NCBI GenBank assembly: GCA_023407175.1 | Contig: JAEYMU010000056.1 | Location: forward strand, 248,001 to 312,000 | Length of the DNA: 64,000 nucleotides | Direction: 5' to 3' | Source of the DNA: Bacillota bacterium | Lineage (GTDB): Bacteria; Bacillota_A; Clostridia; Lachnospirales; Lachnospiraceae | In this document: piece by piece, positions 8,291 through 16,935 of the stretch | Position numbering within the stretch: the stretch's first letter is position 1 | How the letters are laid out: each line of letters begins with the position of its first letter | Translations under genes and position numbers: made by a program | Notes under the pieces: model-generated | What the model was told of the DNA's origin: nothing | Database searches by the model: none | The model's input: only the letters and a program-made list of their open reading frames with translations

Positions 8291-9193
8291 CTATACTCCT
8301 TCTCCATTGAATTCCGGTATAAAGCTCTCTTTCGCGGTTTCACCCTCCTGAATAAAACCGTTCTCTATACCAAGTCCGATTGCATAATCCACCAGCGCAT
8401 CATATTCCTTCTCCGTAATTGTACGGTTCAATTCAGAATGACCTGCCACCGCCTCCATGGGCGTATATTGGTTCATGATACTGATATAAATCTGATTTCC
8501 ATAGGTCTCATACAGATATTTTAATATCCGCTTGGAATCTATAAGCTGTCCCGGAAGAGTCAGATGTCTTACGATGACACCCCTTCTCATGATGCCCCTG
8601 TTATCAAACTCGGCTGCTCCGGCCTGACGTACCATCTCATCAACTACTGCGGCCGCATGCTTGAAATAATCCCCGCAATTGGAATAAGCAAGTGCCGGTT
8701 CCTGACTCATGTATTTCAGATCAGGAAGCCATATATCCACATAGCCCTCAAGAAGCCTTAAGGTTTCAACCTTTTCATAGCCGCTGCTGTTGTAAACCAG
8801 CGGAATTGCAAGTCCCTTGCTGCGGGCAAGGTCTGTTGCCTCAATTATTTGCGGAACATAGTGGGTGGGGGTAACCAGATTGATGTTATTTGCCTTTTTC
8901 TCCTGCAATTCCAGAAAAATGTCTGAAAGCCTTTCCACGGTAATCAGCTTTCCCGCCTTGCCGCCGGCTATGTTATAATTCTGGCAATAGATGCAGCCCA
9001 TATTACAGCCGGAAAAGAATACCGTCCCCGAGCCTTCCTCACCGGAGATACAGGGCTCCTCCCACATATGGAGGGCAGCCCTTGCTACCATAAGCTCTCC
9101 AGTCATCCCGCAATACCCTTTCTCACCGTGTATCCGGTCCACATGGCAGTCTCTCGGACAAAGGCTGCAATCCTTCAATAATTGATGCTTCAT
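8291..9193 (-). CDS. PflX-like radical SAM protein (COG1313)
   Basis: A radical SAM enzyme of the PflX/AmrS-related group, often labelled putative pyruvate formate-lyase activating protein. The motif CNMGCIYCQN binds the [4Fe-4S] cluster used to split S-adenosylmethionine. An extra N-terminal cysteine set, CSLCPRDC and GYCG, is typical of COG1313. The start at 9191-9193 is chosen because GGGG lies 5 nt upstream and the protein then opens directly into the cysteine motif; an ATG at 9238 would add 15 residues without a clear ribosome site. It is translationally coupled to rlmD. The substrate protein of this group is not known. Confidence 0.8.
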   Translation of the reverse strand: MKHQLLKDCSLCPRDCHVDRIHGEKGYCGMTGELMVARAALHMWEEPCISGEEGSGTVFFSGCNMGCIYCQNYNIAGGKAGKLITVERLSDIFLELQEKKANNINLVTPTHYVPQIIEATDLARSKGLAIPLVYNSSGYEKVETLRLLEGYVDIWLPDLKYMSQEPALAYSNCGDYFKHAAAVVDEMVRQAGAAEFDNRGIMRRGVIVRHLTLPGQLIDSKRILKYLYETYGNQIYISIMNQYTPMEAVAGHSELNRTITEKEYDALVDYAIGLGIENGFIQEGETAKESFIPEFNGEGV

Positions 9194-9313
9194 ATTTTCC
9201 CCATATCCCGTCGTCAATAACGGCTTAAACTCATACAAGTCTTGCTTTTTATTAACACATTGTATCTATTGTACCTTACTTGCTTGGGAATATCAAACCT
9301 ATTTCTTATGAAA

Positions 9314-9346
9314 GCCCTGCCCTGTATACGTGTATCAGGCAAGAGC
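9314..9346 (-). terminator. Possible terminator after the TVP38 gene
   Basis: An imperfect inverted repeat (GCCCTGCCCTG against CAGGCAAGAGC) lies 8 nt downstream of the leftward gene ending at 9354 and is followed by TTTC on the minus strand. It is weak. Confidence 0.4.
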
Positions 9347-9353
9347 TATTCCT

Positions 9354-10085
9354 TCATAGATTTTCTTCCTTCTGCTCCACACCCTTAACCTTGCGGCCTA
9401 TTCTTTTGCAAAAGCCGATGAGCCTTTCCTGATACTTAATTCCTAAAATACCAAAGGCAGCTGTTAAAACGAAAATCAGAACTGCAATTTCCCATTCTCC
9501 CTGCCGTATGGTTGATCCGATAAAAGTGGAGGATATGACAGAGGGCAGGCGCGCAAAAGTTGAAATAGCCAGAAACTGTGTTACTTTCATGGGACTGGTT
9601 CCAACAATATAAGTCAGCATATCCTTAGGAGTGCCCGGTATAAGAAATAAGAGAAACACAATTGTCTCAAGCTTCCTGGAATCTTTCAGAAACGCAAATT
9701 CATCAAGTTTGTTCTTCCCAAACAGCTTCTTTACAAGAGGTGTACCAAATTTTTTAGAAAGCATAAAAATACCAGAGGAAGCAATAACGCACCCCAGTAA
9801 ACAAAGGAATAAGCCGCCAAAACCTCCATAGAGCACTCCCGCCAGAAGCTCAACAGGTTCCCCGGGGATAAATGCAATAATTATCTGAATTATCTGAATA
9901 CCCAAGACCAGAAACCACCCACCTATACCAAGAGAAGTAATCCATGCTTTAAATCTCTGTTGGGTTTCTGATTCCGACAATAAACGGACGGACGGCAGCG
10001 AAATCAGGCTTAAGACGATAATAAAAGTAAAAAACACAGCGCTTACAATAAATATTTTTCCTGCTGATTTATCGTTCTTTTTCAT
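9354..10085 (-). CDS. TVP38/TMEM64 family membrane protein
   Basis: A 243-residue integral membrane protein of the TVP38/TMEM64 (SNARE-associated, DedA-related) family. About six hydrophobic segments are seen. The conserved FIPGEPVELLAG block is near residue 73 and a second loop, LIPGTPKDML, near 148, which form the re-entrant signature of this superfamily. Members act as lipid scramblases or transporters. It starts 4 nt after the stop of the DUF4097 lipoprotein, so both are expressed together, probably under the TetR regulator just upstream. A role in envelope lipid balance is inference. Confidence 0.85.
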   Translation of the reverse strand: MKKNDKSAGKIFIVSAVFFTFIIVLSLISLPSVRLLSESETQQRFKAWITSLGIGGWFLVLGIQIIQIIIAFIPGEPVELLAGVLYGGFGGLFLCLLGCVIASSGIFMLSKKFGTPLVKKLFGKNKLDEFAFLKDSRKLETIVFLLFLIPGTPKDMLTYIVGTSPMKVTQFLAISTFARLPSVISSTFIGSTIRQGEWEIAVLIFVLTAAFGILGIKYQERLIGFCKRIGRKVKGVEQKEENL

Positions 10086-10089
10086 TCAA

Positions 10090-10998
10090 TCACCTTGATA
10101 CCTTAATGTCCCCATTTCGGGTTTCTAGTTCTATAAATATTTCAGGTAAAGTGCCGACGGTTCCGGCGGCAGTGTTATCCGTAACCGCTAGCTGGTCTGC
10201 AAATGAGGTATCAATAGAACCTTCTTTCGTTGTTGCAGAAAATTTGAATGCAAGCTGACTTGGAAGCTCCGCCGTAAGAGTTCCATTTTTGGAGTATGCA
10301 GAAATGTCATCTGTCACCTCGGTGAAGGAAATATCAATGGAACCTTCTCCTGAAGCTGTAAAGGAGCCGGAACCGCTAATACCGGAGGCAGTCAATTTGC
10401 CGCCCTTTGTCTGATAGCTTATTGCTCCCCTTGCCTGATTGATCACTGTAGTAGCATTAGTGGTCTGTATGTATATCGCATCTGCATCTATATTCCCAAA
10501 TTTCAAATTACCGTTCGTACTGGAAATGTTAATATCTGATGCTTTTGTATTCGATATTTCCAGAATGCCGCTTGTAGTATCCAGACTGAAATCACCAGAT
10601 AAATTCAAGGCAATTTCCGAGCTTATTGTTCCGCTTGTAGAGTGCAGAGACAGACTGTCCGTGTAATCCTGCGGAATATAAATTTCAATATATGATTCAA
10701 AATTGGAGCGCCTTGGCCTATCGCCCTCCGTAATCAGAAGTTCACCGTTTTGAGTAGAGGTTCTGGCGTAATAGCCCTTTTTATCCTCATTCATGTACTC
10801 TTTCAGTATTATTTGGCCATTATCACCTTCCAGAACATGAATATCGTCTGCATCATAATCAAGCCTGAGACTTTGAAAATCTCCGGTATCGAATGTAAGT
10901 GTATTTACGAGAGCGGTTGCTTTTTGACTTCCGCACCCTGATAAAGCTCCAATAAGTATAATTCCAGCACAGGCAAGTGCTCCTAAATTTCGTTTCAT
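10090..10998 (-). CDS. DUF4097-type beta-repeat lipoprotein
   Basis: A 302-residue exported lipoprotein. The signal peptide ends in the lipobox LSGC near residue 22. The remainder is a DUF4097 beta-helix-like repeat: successive 19-22-residue units with SGT/TNG turns (STSGTISS, DTTSGILE, SSTNGNLK, EGSIDIS). I start at the ATG at 10996-10998, which has GGAGG 4 nt upstream; a longer start at 11052 would bury the signal peptide. DUF4097 proteins often accompany phage-shock or membrane-stress systems. It is followed immediately by the TVP38 gene and preceded by a TetR operator. The ribosome site is directly preceded by a GC-rich hairpin (11012-11042). Confidence 0.8.
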   Translation of the reverse strand: MKRNLGALACAGIILIGALSGCGSQKATALVNTLTFDTGDFQSLRLDYDADDIHVLEGDNGQIILKEYMNEDKKGYYARTSTQNGELLITEGDRPRRSNFESYIEIYIPQDYTDSLSLHSTSGTISSEIALNLSGDFSLDTTSGILEISNTKASDINISSTNGNLKFGNIDADAIYIQTTNATTVINQARGAISYQTKGGKLTASGISGSGSFTASGEGSIDISFTEVTDDISAYSKNGTLTAELPSQLAFKFSATTKEGSIDTSFADQLAVTDNTAAGTVGTLPEIFIELETRNGDIKVSR

Positions 10999-11002
10999 AA
11001 AG

Positions 11003-11042
11003 CCTCCAATCTGCCGCCAGCCTGAATATTTGGACGGCGGCA
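11003..11042 (-). promoter_or_regulatory. Leader hairpin abutting the ribosome site (DUF4097 gene)
   Basis: On the minus strand TGCCGCC (11036-11042) pairs with GGCGGCA (11012-11018) around a 17-nt loop. The 3' arm ends four nt before GGAGG (11003-11007). The same layout recurs upstream of four other genes in the window (16.9, 29.0, 36.8 and 40.8 kb). Confidence 0.55.
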
Positions 11043-11084
11043 CAGTTTGCAAAGTGATTTATTGATAATTCATACATTATTAAT

Positions 11085-11095
11085 TGAACCATTCA
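11085..11095. promoter_or_regulatory. Putative TetR operator upstream of the lipoprotein/TVP38 operon
   Basis: The imperfect palindrome TGAACCATTCA has the same core as the site at 11824-11834 in front of the TetR gene (TGAACCGTTCA), and the surrounding bases also agree (ATTTAAT versus ATTCAAT on the right). Two matching sites flanking the regulator gene suggest joint control of both units. Confidence 0.55.
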
Positions 11096-11143
11096 TTTAA
11101 TAGAGCCGTAAATTTTTACGGAGCATTTTGCTCCGCAAGAATT

Positions 11144-11806
11144 TTATTGTCCATATGCATGAAGTAAATTATCCACGCAGACAGCTTTTGCTAATTCAGT
11201 CGAAAGCTCCGCCTGAATTTCGAAAGCATCATTAGTAATATGCATTCCCCACCAGGACAAGGTTTCTATGATCAGCCGAGTAACCTGCCGGGGATATTCT
11301 ACCTGCCGAAAAGCTCCGCTTTGCATATACTGTATAACGTACGACAGTATCTGTTGATAAAATTCCTGGCGATATTCTTTATAGTAGCCGGTCAGCTTAC
11401 CTAAATCATCCGGATTCTTTTCAATCAGCAGACAGCCAATTCCGTATTTTGAAATAACATCGAATGCATCGGATAACATTTGCTCTAAAGGATAGTCTGC
11501 AATATGGTCAAGCTGGGAGGAAAATGCTTTCTTATTCTGTTCAAAGGCATTTATAATCTCACTGTCCAAAGAATTGAATAGCTCAGAACGAATTGGCAGC
11601 TCAAATTCCTGTGCAATAAACGCCGGGTCAATCGTCCCTTTGAGAATAAAGCTTAGAATGTCCCGCTTTCCTGTAAAATAAACATACAGCATTCCTGTCG
11701 ATAGGCCTATTTCCTTTGCGATGTCCTTCATCTGTGTTCTTGCATATCCCTTGTTGATAAATAAGTGACTGGCGGCGTCAAATATCAATCGCATTCTGTT
11801 TTCCAT
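11144..11806 (-). CDS. TetR/AcrR family transcriptional repressor
   Basis: A 220-residue regulator. The N-terminal helix-turn-helix is typical: MKDIAKEIGLSTGMLYVYF, preceded by the helix IFDAASHLFINKGYART. The remaining 160 residues form the variable helical ligand-binding domain. The ATG follows AGAGGTG. It is transcribed in the same direction as, and 146 nt upstream of, the DUF4097 lipoprotein. A sigma-A promoter lies upstream with a palindrome just beyond its -10 box, so it most likely represses itself and the lipoprotein/TVP38 operon. The inducing ligand cannot be told from sequence. Confidence 0.9.
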   Translation of the reverse strand: MENRMRLIFDAASHLFINKGYARTQMKDIAKEIGLSTGMLYVYFTGKRDILSFILKGTIDPAFIAQEFELPIRSELFNSLDSEIINAFEQNKKAFSSQLDHIADYPLEQMLSDAFDVISKYGIGCLLIEKNPDDLGKLTGYYKEYRQEFYQQILSYVIQYMQSGAFRQVEYPRQVTRLIIETLSWWGMHITNDAFEIQAELSTELAKAVCVDNLLHAYGQ

Positions 11807-11823
11807 TGTGCACCTCTCTTAAC

Positions 11824-11872
11824 TGAACCGTTCATTCAATACTATTGTATTACTTTTGTTCTTACCCGTCAA
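11824..11872 (-). promoter_or_regulatory. Promoter and operator of the TetR gene
   Basis: On the minus strand, -35 TTGACG (11867-11872), a 17-nt spacer and -10 TACAAT (11844-11849) are followed by the palindrome TGAACGGTTCA (11824-11834). The palindrome covers the expected early transcribed bases, so a bound repressor would block initiation or clearance. Confidence 0.7.
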
Positions 11873-11903
11873 GGTGTTTTATGGTACGAAATCAAGGTAT
11901 AAC

Positions 11904-11939
11904 AAAAAAGTCCGCTGAAGCATTTTCTTCATCGGACTT
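11904..11939 (-). terminator. Rho-independent terminator of the DNA glycosylase gene
   Basis: On the minus strand an AAGTCCG...CGGACTT stem with an inner GAAG/CTTC pairing is followed by TTTTTTG. It lies 14 nt after the stop codon at 11953. Confidence 0.8.
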
Positions 11940-11952
11940 ATGATTGTTAGTT

Positions 11953-12570
11953 CTATTCATGGGCTATTTTGCTTAAATAAATGGAGGCGACCGAGGCATA
12001 TGGCGAATACCGGTTTTTATATAGATTGAACTGCTCCCTTGTCAGTCCTGACAGGCTGTAAAGCTTCATGATACCCCTTCTGATGGCGATATCTCCATAG
12101 CTGATGATATTGGGACGCTCCATGGAATTAAGAAGAAGGTTCTCGGCTGTCCAGACTCCGATGCCGTGCAGTGCCGACAGCTTCTTGACTGCTTCCTTAT
12201 CTGACAGCATGACAAGACTGTTTAAATTAAATTCATCCAAGGCAACCGTCTGGGATATCCCCTTGATATATCCTGCCTTTGCCGCCGGTATTCCACATTG
12301 GCGGATATCCTCAATAGAAGCCTCTGCCATGATCTCCGGTGAGATATCCTCAAACCGCACCTGCAGCCTGCCCCAGATGGTCCGGGAAGCCTTTTGTGAA
12401 ATCTGCTGACCCACCACAGCATAGATGAGGGCCGGAAAAAGCTCTGGTATGATCTCCCGTTCCACCCTGCCGATTCGTTCTATTTCTTCTCCCAGCAATG
12501 GATCTGAGTTTTTAAGATATACCATTTCCTTCTCCCCATACTCGAATATTTTCGTCTTAACCGTCTTCAT
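11953..12570 (-). CDS. HhH-GPD DNA glycosylase (AlkA-type 3-methyladenine glycosylase)
   Basis: A base-excision repair enzyme that removes alkylated purines. The 205-residue protein has the helix-hairpin-helix LSALHGIGVWTAENLLL followed by the catalytic aspartate in YGDIAIRRG. The region AVVGQQISQKAS is the conserved AlkA-group motif. It lacks the N-terminal beta domain of E. coli AlkA, as short bacterial members do. The start at 12568-12570 is chosen because GGAGG lies 4 nt upstream; a frame extension to 12591 has no ribosome site. It has its own terminator. Confidence 0.85.
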   Translation of the reverse strand: MKTVKTKIFEYGEKEMVYLKNSDPLLGEEIERIGRVEREIIPELFPALIYAVVGQQISQKASRTIWGRLQVRFEDISPEIMAEASIEDIRQCGIPAAKAGYIKGISQTVALDEFNLNSLVMLSDKEAVKKLSALHGIGVWTAENLLLNSMERPNIISYGDIAIRRGIMKLYSLSGLTREQFNLYKNRYSPYASVASIYLSKIAHE

Positions 12571-12602
12571 ACAACCTCCAATCAGCAGCAAAGATAATTC
12601 AA

Positions 12603-12622
12603 GGGAGCTTATATAAGCTCCC
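12603..12622. terminator. Perfect 20-bp palindrome, possible terminator
   Basis: GGGAGCTTATATAAGCTCCC is fully self-complementary and lies between the aldo/keto reductase stop (12700) and the glycosylase start. The following sequence has no strong T run on either strand, so it could also be a protein-binding or processing site. Confidence 0.45.
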
Positions 12623-12699
12623 TGATATATTTTATTACATTGATTGAAGAATATACATGACCATGAAATAATTCCCGGTAATCCGGTCAGCTCTTTGGC

Positions 12700-13893
12700 C
12701 TATTTGACCCGGGACAATTTTCTTATGATGCCTACCATCGGCTGAAAGAAGATACCCTCCATCTCCTTTTTTACCGTTTTCAGTTCCTTACGGATCTCGA
12801 TCTGCTGAGGACAGTGCTTCTCACATTTTCCGCAGTTTTTGCATAGAGAGGCGTAAGCCGGCTGCTTGGACAGAAAACCAAGCGTCTGCATATATTTTAA
12901 TTTATTGTGCTTCAAGCCCAGGAGATATTTATCATTATAGGTAGCAAAGCATCCCGGTATATTTACCCCCGCAGGACATGGCATACAGTAGCCGCAGGCC
13001 GTACAGGGAATTTTGGTCTTTTCAAGCATTATCTTCTTCACCTGCTCGAACACCTTAAGCTCCTCCGGCGTTAAAGCATTCTCCTTTGCCAGAGAAGCAA
13101 TCCTGATGTTTTCCGCTAACTGTTCCTCATCACTCATTCCCGATAATACCACTGTAACTCCGGGATGATTCCATATCCACCGCAGGGCCCATTCTGCCGG
13201 AGTACGTGTCTCATCGTACCTCCTGAATTCCTCCAGAACCTCCTTCGGCAGATTATTGACCAGCCGGCCTCCCCGCAGGGGCTCCATTACAACTACCGGT
13301 ATTCCCATTGATCTGGCCAGCTCAAGGCCTGATTTTCCCGCCTGATTGTTTTCATCCAGATAGTTATACTGTATCTGGCAGATATCCCAGGGATACGCCT
13401 TAAGAATTTTCTCAAAATCGGTCTTTTCCCCATGAAAGGAGAAGCCAAGGTTTCTTATTTTGCCCTCTCTCTTTAATTGTTCCAGCCAATCCAGGACCCC
13501 GATTGAAACCATCCGGTCAAAGGTGGCTTTATCCGACAGCATATGAAGCAAATAATAGTCGATATAATCCGTCTTAAGCTTCTTGCACTGGGTATCAAAT
13601 ATTTTCTTTGCTCCCTCCAGCTTGCTTACCAGAAAGGGGGGCAGCTTCGTTGTAATCTTAACCTTCTCACGGTAGCCCCCGCTTAAGGCTTCACCAAGCA
13701 TTGCTTCACTTTTCCCTCCATGGTAGAAATAAGCGGTATCAAAATAATTCATCCCATGGTCAATTGCATCCCTGATCATTGCTATCGTTCTTGCCTCATC
13801 GATGCTGCTTCCCTTCATAGGAAAACGCATACAGCCAAAGCCAAGAATGGACAGCTCATCACCGTTTTTTTCATTTTTTCTTGTCAATATCAT
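12700..13893 (-). CDS. Aldo/keto reductase with C-terminal 2x[4Fe-4S] ferredoxin domain
   Basis: A 397-residue NAD(P)H-type aldo/keto reductase fused to a ferredoxin-like tail. The barrel carries the catalytic region FDTAYFYHGG (Asp/Tyr) and GFSFHG near residue 151. The tail has CTACGYCMPCP and CKNCGKCEKHCP, each able to hold a [4Fe-4S] cluster, so electrons may come from or go to ferredoxin. This architecture is common in anaerobic Firmicutes; substrates are not established. It lies 16 nt downstream of the M20 peptidase and is probably in the same operon as YfcC and M20. Confidence 0.88.
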   Translation of the reverse strand: MILTRKNEKNGDELSILGFGCMRFPMKGSSIDEARTIAMIRDAIDHGMNYFDTAYFYHGGKSEAMLGEALSGGYREKVKITTKLPPFLVSKLEGAKKIFDTQCKKLKTDYIDYYLLHMLSDKATFDRMVSIGVLDWLEQLKREGKIRNLGFSFHGEKTDFEKILKAYPWDICQIQYNYLDENNQAGKSGLELARSMGIPVVVMEPLRGGRLVNNLPKEVLEEFRRYDETRTPAEWALRWIWNHPGVTVVLSGMSDEEQLAENIRIASLAKENALTPEELKVFEQVKKIMLEKTKIPCTACGYCMPCPAGVNIPGCFATYNDKYLLGLKHNKLKYMQTLGFLSKQPAYASLCKNCGKCEKHCPQQIEIRKELKTVKKEMEGIFFQPMVGIIRKLSRVK

Positions 13894-13909
13894 GATATTC
13901 CTCTTTCCG

Positions 13910-15376
13910 TCAGCTCTTTAACAGCTCAACAAAGAAATCCACACAACGGTTCACATTTTCTATACTAATTCTTTCATTTGTGCCATGAATCCGCTCCGTG
14001 TCCCTGGAATCCACCAGATAGGGCGTGAAGCGATATATATTGTCGCAAACCGGTTCGTATTTGCGTGCATCAGTGCTTGCCATAACAAGATAAGGAACAA
14101 CAATGGCATCCCCGCAATATTTCTTAATCAGTCTCCCGATGGTCCGGTAGCCCGGTGTATCTGCAGGAGATATTTTAGACGGCTCATCCACCACCAGCGG
14201 CTCCAGCTCAACCGGAAGCCCCTTAAGAGTTTTCTTAAGAAAATTCATCAAATCTTCTCCCGTTTCCCCCGGTAAGATACGGCAATTAATAACCGCCGAG
14301 GATTTCTGGGGAATAATGTTCGGCGCCGGGCTTCCCGAAGCCATGGTAACCGCTACTGTTGTTTTTAATAAGGCCCCTCCCATATTGGAGCCGGAAAACA
14401 TCTTAAGAAACAGCGGCTTGAATAACCAGAGATTTGCAAGTATCACCCGGTTAATCCCCTTCATATGGGGTCCCAGGTCCAGAAGGAAGCCTCTGACCGA
14501 TGGAATCAGCCTTGGTTTGAAGGTATGCTTCTCCAGCCGGCAAAGGGCCTGGGCCAGAATGCCAAGGGAAGAATGCCTGGCAGGCATGGAGGAGTGTCCC
14601 CCATCACTGGTAACATTCAGTCTGATATTAGCAAAGCCCTTTTCCCCGGTTCCCACCAGTGCAATCGGCTTTTCAATTCCCTCTAAAAGCCCCCTGGCAG
14701 CAAAGCCTCCCTCATCCAGAACATAATCAAAGCGGAGTCCCTGCCCGGCATAATACTCTGCTATCCTGGCTGCTCCCTGCATGCCGTCGATTTCCTCATC
14801 ATGTCCGAAGGCCAGATAAATATCCCTTGAGGGAGTAAAGCCTTCTTTAATCAGCCGTTCCACTGCTTCTAATGCGGCAACCATATGAATCTTAATATCA
14901 AGAGTGCCTCTGCCCCATACAAAGCCATCCCTGATCAAGCCGTCAAAGGCCGGATAAGTCCAGTCGGTGCTCGTTTCTTCCTCCACCGGGACCACATCCA
15001 TGTGAGCCGTAATTAAAATGGGCTTTTGAGCAGGCTCAGAACCGGGGGCCTTCCAATGATAGGACAGGCTGTAACTGTTAATCACAGTCTTGGTACAAAC
15101 CGAGTGTACCAATGGAAAGCTCTGTTCCAGCAATTCCTGCAACCGGGTAAACTCTCCCCAATCCGTAGCCCTTGCCTCCAGATGGGATACTGTCCTGCAG
15201 CTTACCGCCTCGGCAAGCTTCTTTGCCGTTGCCGGCTCCGCAGAAGGCTTATAATCTGATTTTTCCTCCTTCAAAGCCGGACGAAAACGCCTGGTACGGA
15301 TGACAACAACAGCAGTTAATATTATGATAATGGTTAATAGAATACATAAACTATATAAGATAATCCGGTCTGCCAT
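13910..15376 (-). CDS. M20 family metallopeptidase with N-terminal membrane anchor (CPS1/PM20D1-like)
   Basis: A dizinc amidohydrolase of 488 residues. One transmembrane helix (about residues 3-26) anchors it, followed by the catalytic domain. The M20 metal ligands and catalytic residues are visible in order: TAHMDVVPV, GRGTLDIK, FGHDEEIDG, LDEGG and a late HGTNERI. A dimerisation lid domain is in the middle (LNVTSDGGHSSMP). The start at 15374-15376 follows GGAGG by 6 nt; the upstream extension to 15472 overlaps the end of the transporter gene. Relatives hydrolyse peptides or N-acyl amino acids. Its place between a YfcC transporter and an aldo/keto reductase suggests a peptide or amino-acid scavenging operon. 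Confidence 0.85.
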   Translation of the reverse strand: MADRIILYSLCILLTIIIILTAVVVIRTRRFRPALKEEKSDYKPSAEPATAKKLAEAVSCRTVSHLEARATDWGEFTRLQELLEQSFPLVHSVCTKTVINSYSLSYHWKAPGSEPAQKPILITAHMDVVPVEEETSTDWTYPAFDGLIRDGFVWGRGTLDIKIHMVAALEAVERLIKEGFTPSRDIYLAFGHDEEIDGMQGAARIAEYYAGQGLRFDYVLDEGGFAARGLLEGIEKPIALVGTGEKGFANIRLNVTSDGGHSSMPARHSSLGILAQALCRLEKHTFKPRLIPSVRGFLLDLGPHMKGINRVILANLWLFKPLFLKMFSGSNMGGALLKTTVAVTMASGSPAPNIIPQKSSAVINCRILPGETGEDLMNFLKKTLKGLPVELEPLVVDEPSKISPADTPGYRTIGRLIKKYCGDAIVVPYLVMASTDARKYEPVCDNIYRFTPYLVDSRDTERIHGTNERISIENVNRCVDFFVELLKS

Positions 15377-15407
15377 ACAAAACCTCCATTCTGCCGCCAA
15401 CCTCCAT

Positions 15408-16889
15408 TTAAAACGGCCCATAGCCAATTGCGATACCGACAAACAGATATCCGCAGGCAATTGCAAAGGCAATCACTTGAAGCTTCCAGGTCCATTTGAT
15501 CCATTTGGTATAGGTCACCACCGTAAGGCCAAGACAGATCAGCAGTACCGGATTGGTCGGATACAGCACATTGGAAAAACCGTCTCCAAAGCAGAAGGCA
15601 AGCACTGAGGTCTGCCTTGTGATACCCACCAGATCGGAAAGCGGTGCAATCAAGGGCATAACCAAAAATGCCTTTGCCGAGGAGGAGCCGACAAAAAGCT
15701 CCAATAATAATATCAGGGCATAAATCAATAAAATAGCCACATAGGGTGAGGTGGAGGTGATCGCATCAGAGGTATAATAAAGAATCGTATCCATGATTCC
15801 CCCGTGGGAAATAATGAATTTGACGCTCATAGCCATAAGAATCAGAATAATTCCCGGTGCAACGCCCCCAACACTTTTTGCGAGTATCCTAAGTCTTTGC
15901 CGGGAACGTACTCCGGCAATTCCTGCCGCTACGATACCGCCAATCAGGAAGAGCAGGCCGATGATGGGAAGCTCCACCTCTGACAAAGCGGGCAGGAAGG
16001 AGGCTATAATAATCACTGCAAAGATAAGTACAACAAAACCTCCAAAGGTTATGGCTGCCCTTTTCAGGCGCTTCATCTGTTCCGGTGATTTGCTGCCAAG
16101 CATCTGCTCCAGGCTGTCTCCGCTGGAATACTTGCTGCGAAGCAGCTCGTCCTCACCGTACACCAGCGAACGTGCCGGATTTTTCTCAATCCTTTTGGCA
16201 TAGCGGATGAGAAATACCAGGGCGAGCAGATAATAGGTGAAAAATATGAGGATACGCAGTCCCGACCCCGAATACAGGGGGAGCTGTGATATCTGCTGGG
16301 TGATAGCGATGGAAAAGGGATTGGTAATTGCAGCCGTAAAACCAAAGCAGGAGGCCAGGATGCTCATCCCCAGCCCAACCAGGGAATCCCAGCCCAGGCA
16401 ATAGGATAGGGCAATGATGATCGGTACAAGTGCGATATTCTCCTCAAAGGTACCAAGCACTGCTCCAAGCAGCATAAAGAAGAATACAATGACTGCCATC
16501 AGAATGTATTTATACTTCCTGAATTTATGCACCACCTTCATAATGCCAAGTGACATGACGTCACTGCTTTCTAGCAGTGAGAAGGCGCCGCTTACTGCCA
16601 GCAAAAATAAAATAATAACGATTACAACGGCCCCGTCGGCACTCCAGAGTACCTCAACCGGCGCGGTGAACCAGCGCCAGATGGGAAACTGCTCTGTATC
16701 CGTAAAATGAAAGGAGCCTTCTACTACTGTCTCACGCCCGTCCGCCGTTATCCGGTCATAGCTTCCGGTCGGTATCACCCGGGTAAGTATGCCCACTGTA
16801 AGCATCAATAATCCTAATATGATAACTGCGGTAAGAAAGGTCTTCTTACCGATCTTAATCGAAGCCTCTGTCTGAAAATTGTCCTCCAT
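15408..16889 (-). CDS. YfcC family membrane transporter
   Basis: A 493-residue integral membrane protein with about 12-13 hydrophobic segments, matching the YfcC family of the DcuC/AbgT-related ion-transporter superfamily. Typical blocks are TRVIPTGSYDR after the first helix, GAVLGTFEENIALVPI, and the C-terminal GSSSAKAFLVMPLIAPLSDL with FGDGFSN and PTNPVL. Members are proposed to carry amino acids or small peptides with an ion. The start at 16887-16889 has GGAG five nt upstream, and a small ACCGC/GCGGT hairpin precedes it. It is followed by the M20 peptidase after 31 nt. Confidence 0.85.
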   Translation of the reverse strand: MEDNFQTEASIKIGKKTFLTAVIILGLLMLTVGILTRVIPTGSYDRITADGRETVVEGSFHFTDTEQFPIWRWFTAPVEVLWSADGAVVIVIILFLLAVSGAFSLLESSDVMSLGIMKVVHKFRKYKYILMAVIVFFFMLLGAVLGTFEENIALVPIIIALSYCLGWDSLVGLGMSILASCFGFTAAITNPFSIAITQQISQLPLYSGSGLRILIFFTYYLLALVFLIRYAKRIEKNPARSLVYGEDELLRSKYSSGDSLEQMLGSKSPEQMKRLKRAAITFGGFVVLIFAVIIIASFLPALSEVELPIIGLLFLIGGIVAAGIAGVRSRQRLRILAKSVGGVAPGIILILMAMSVKFIISHGGIMDTILYYTSDAITSTSPYVAILLIYALILLLELFVGSSSAKAFLVMPLIAPLSDLVGITRQTSVLAFCFGDGFSNVLYPTNPVLLICLGLTVVTYTKWIKWTWKLQVIAFAIACGYLFVGIAIGYGPF

Positions 16890-16894
16890 ATTAA

Positions 16895-16918
16895 CTCCAT
16901 TCCACCGCAAAAGGCGGT
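16895..16918 (-). promoter_or_regulatory. Leader hairpin abutting the ribosome site (YfcC gene)
   Basis: On the minus strand ACCGC (16914-16918) pairs with GCGGT (16904-16908) around a 5-nt loop, and the stem ends five nt before GGAG (16895-16898). It sits in the 46-nt gap after ftsX and has no U run, so it is not an ordinary terminator. Confidence 0.5.
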
Positions 16919-16935
16919 ACAAAATCTATTAATTA

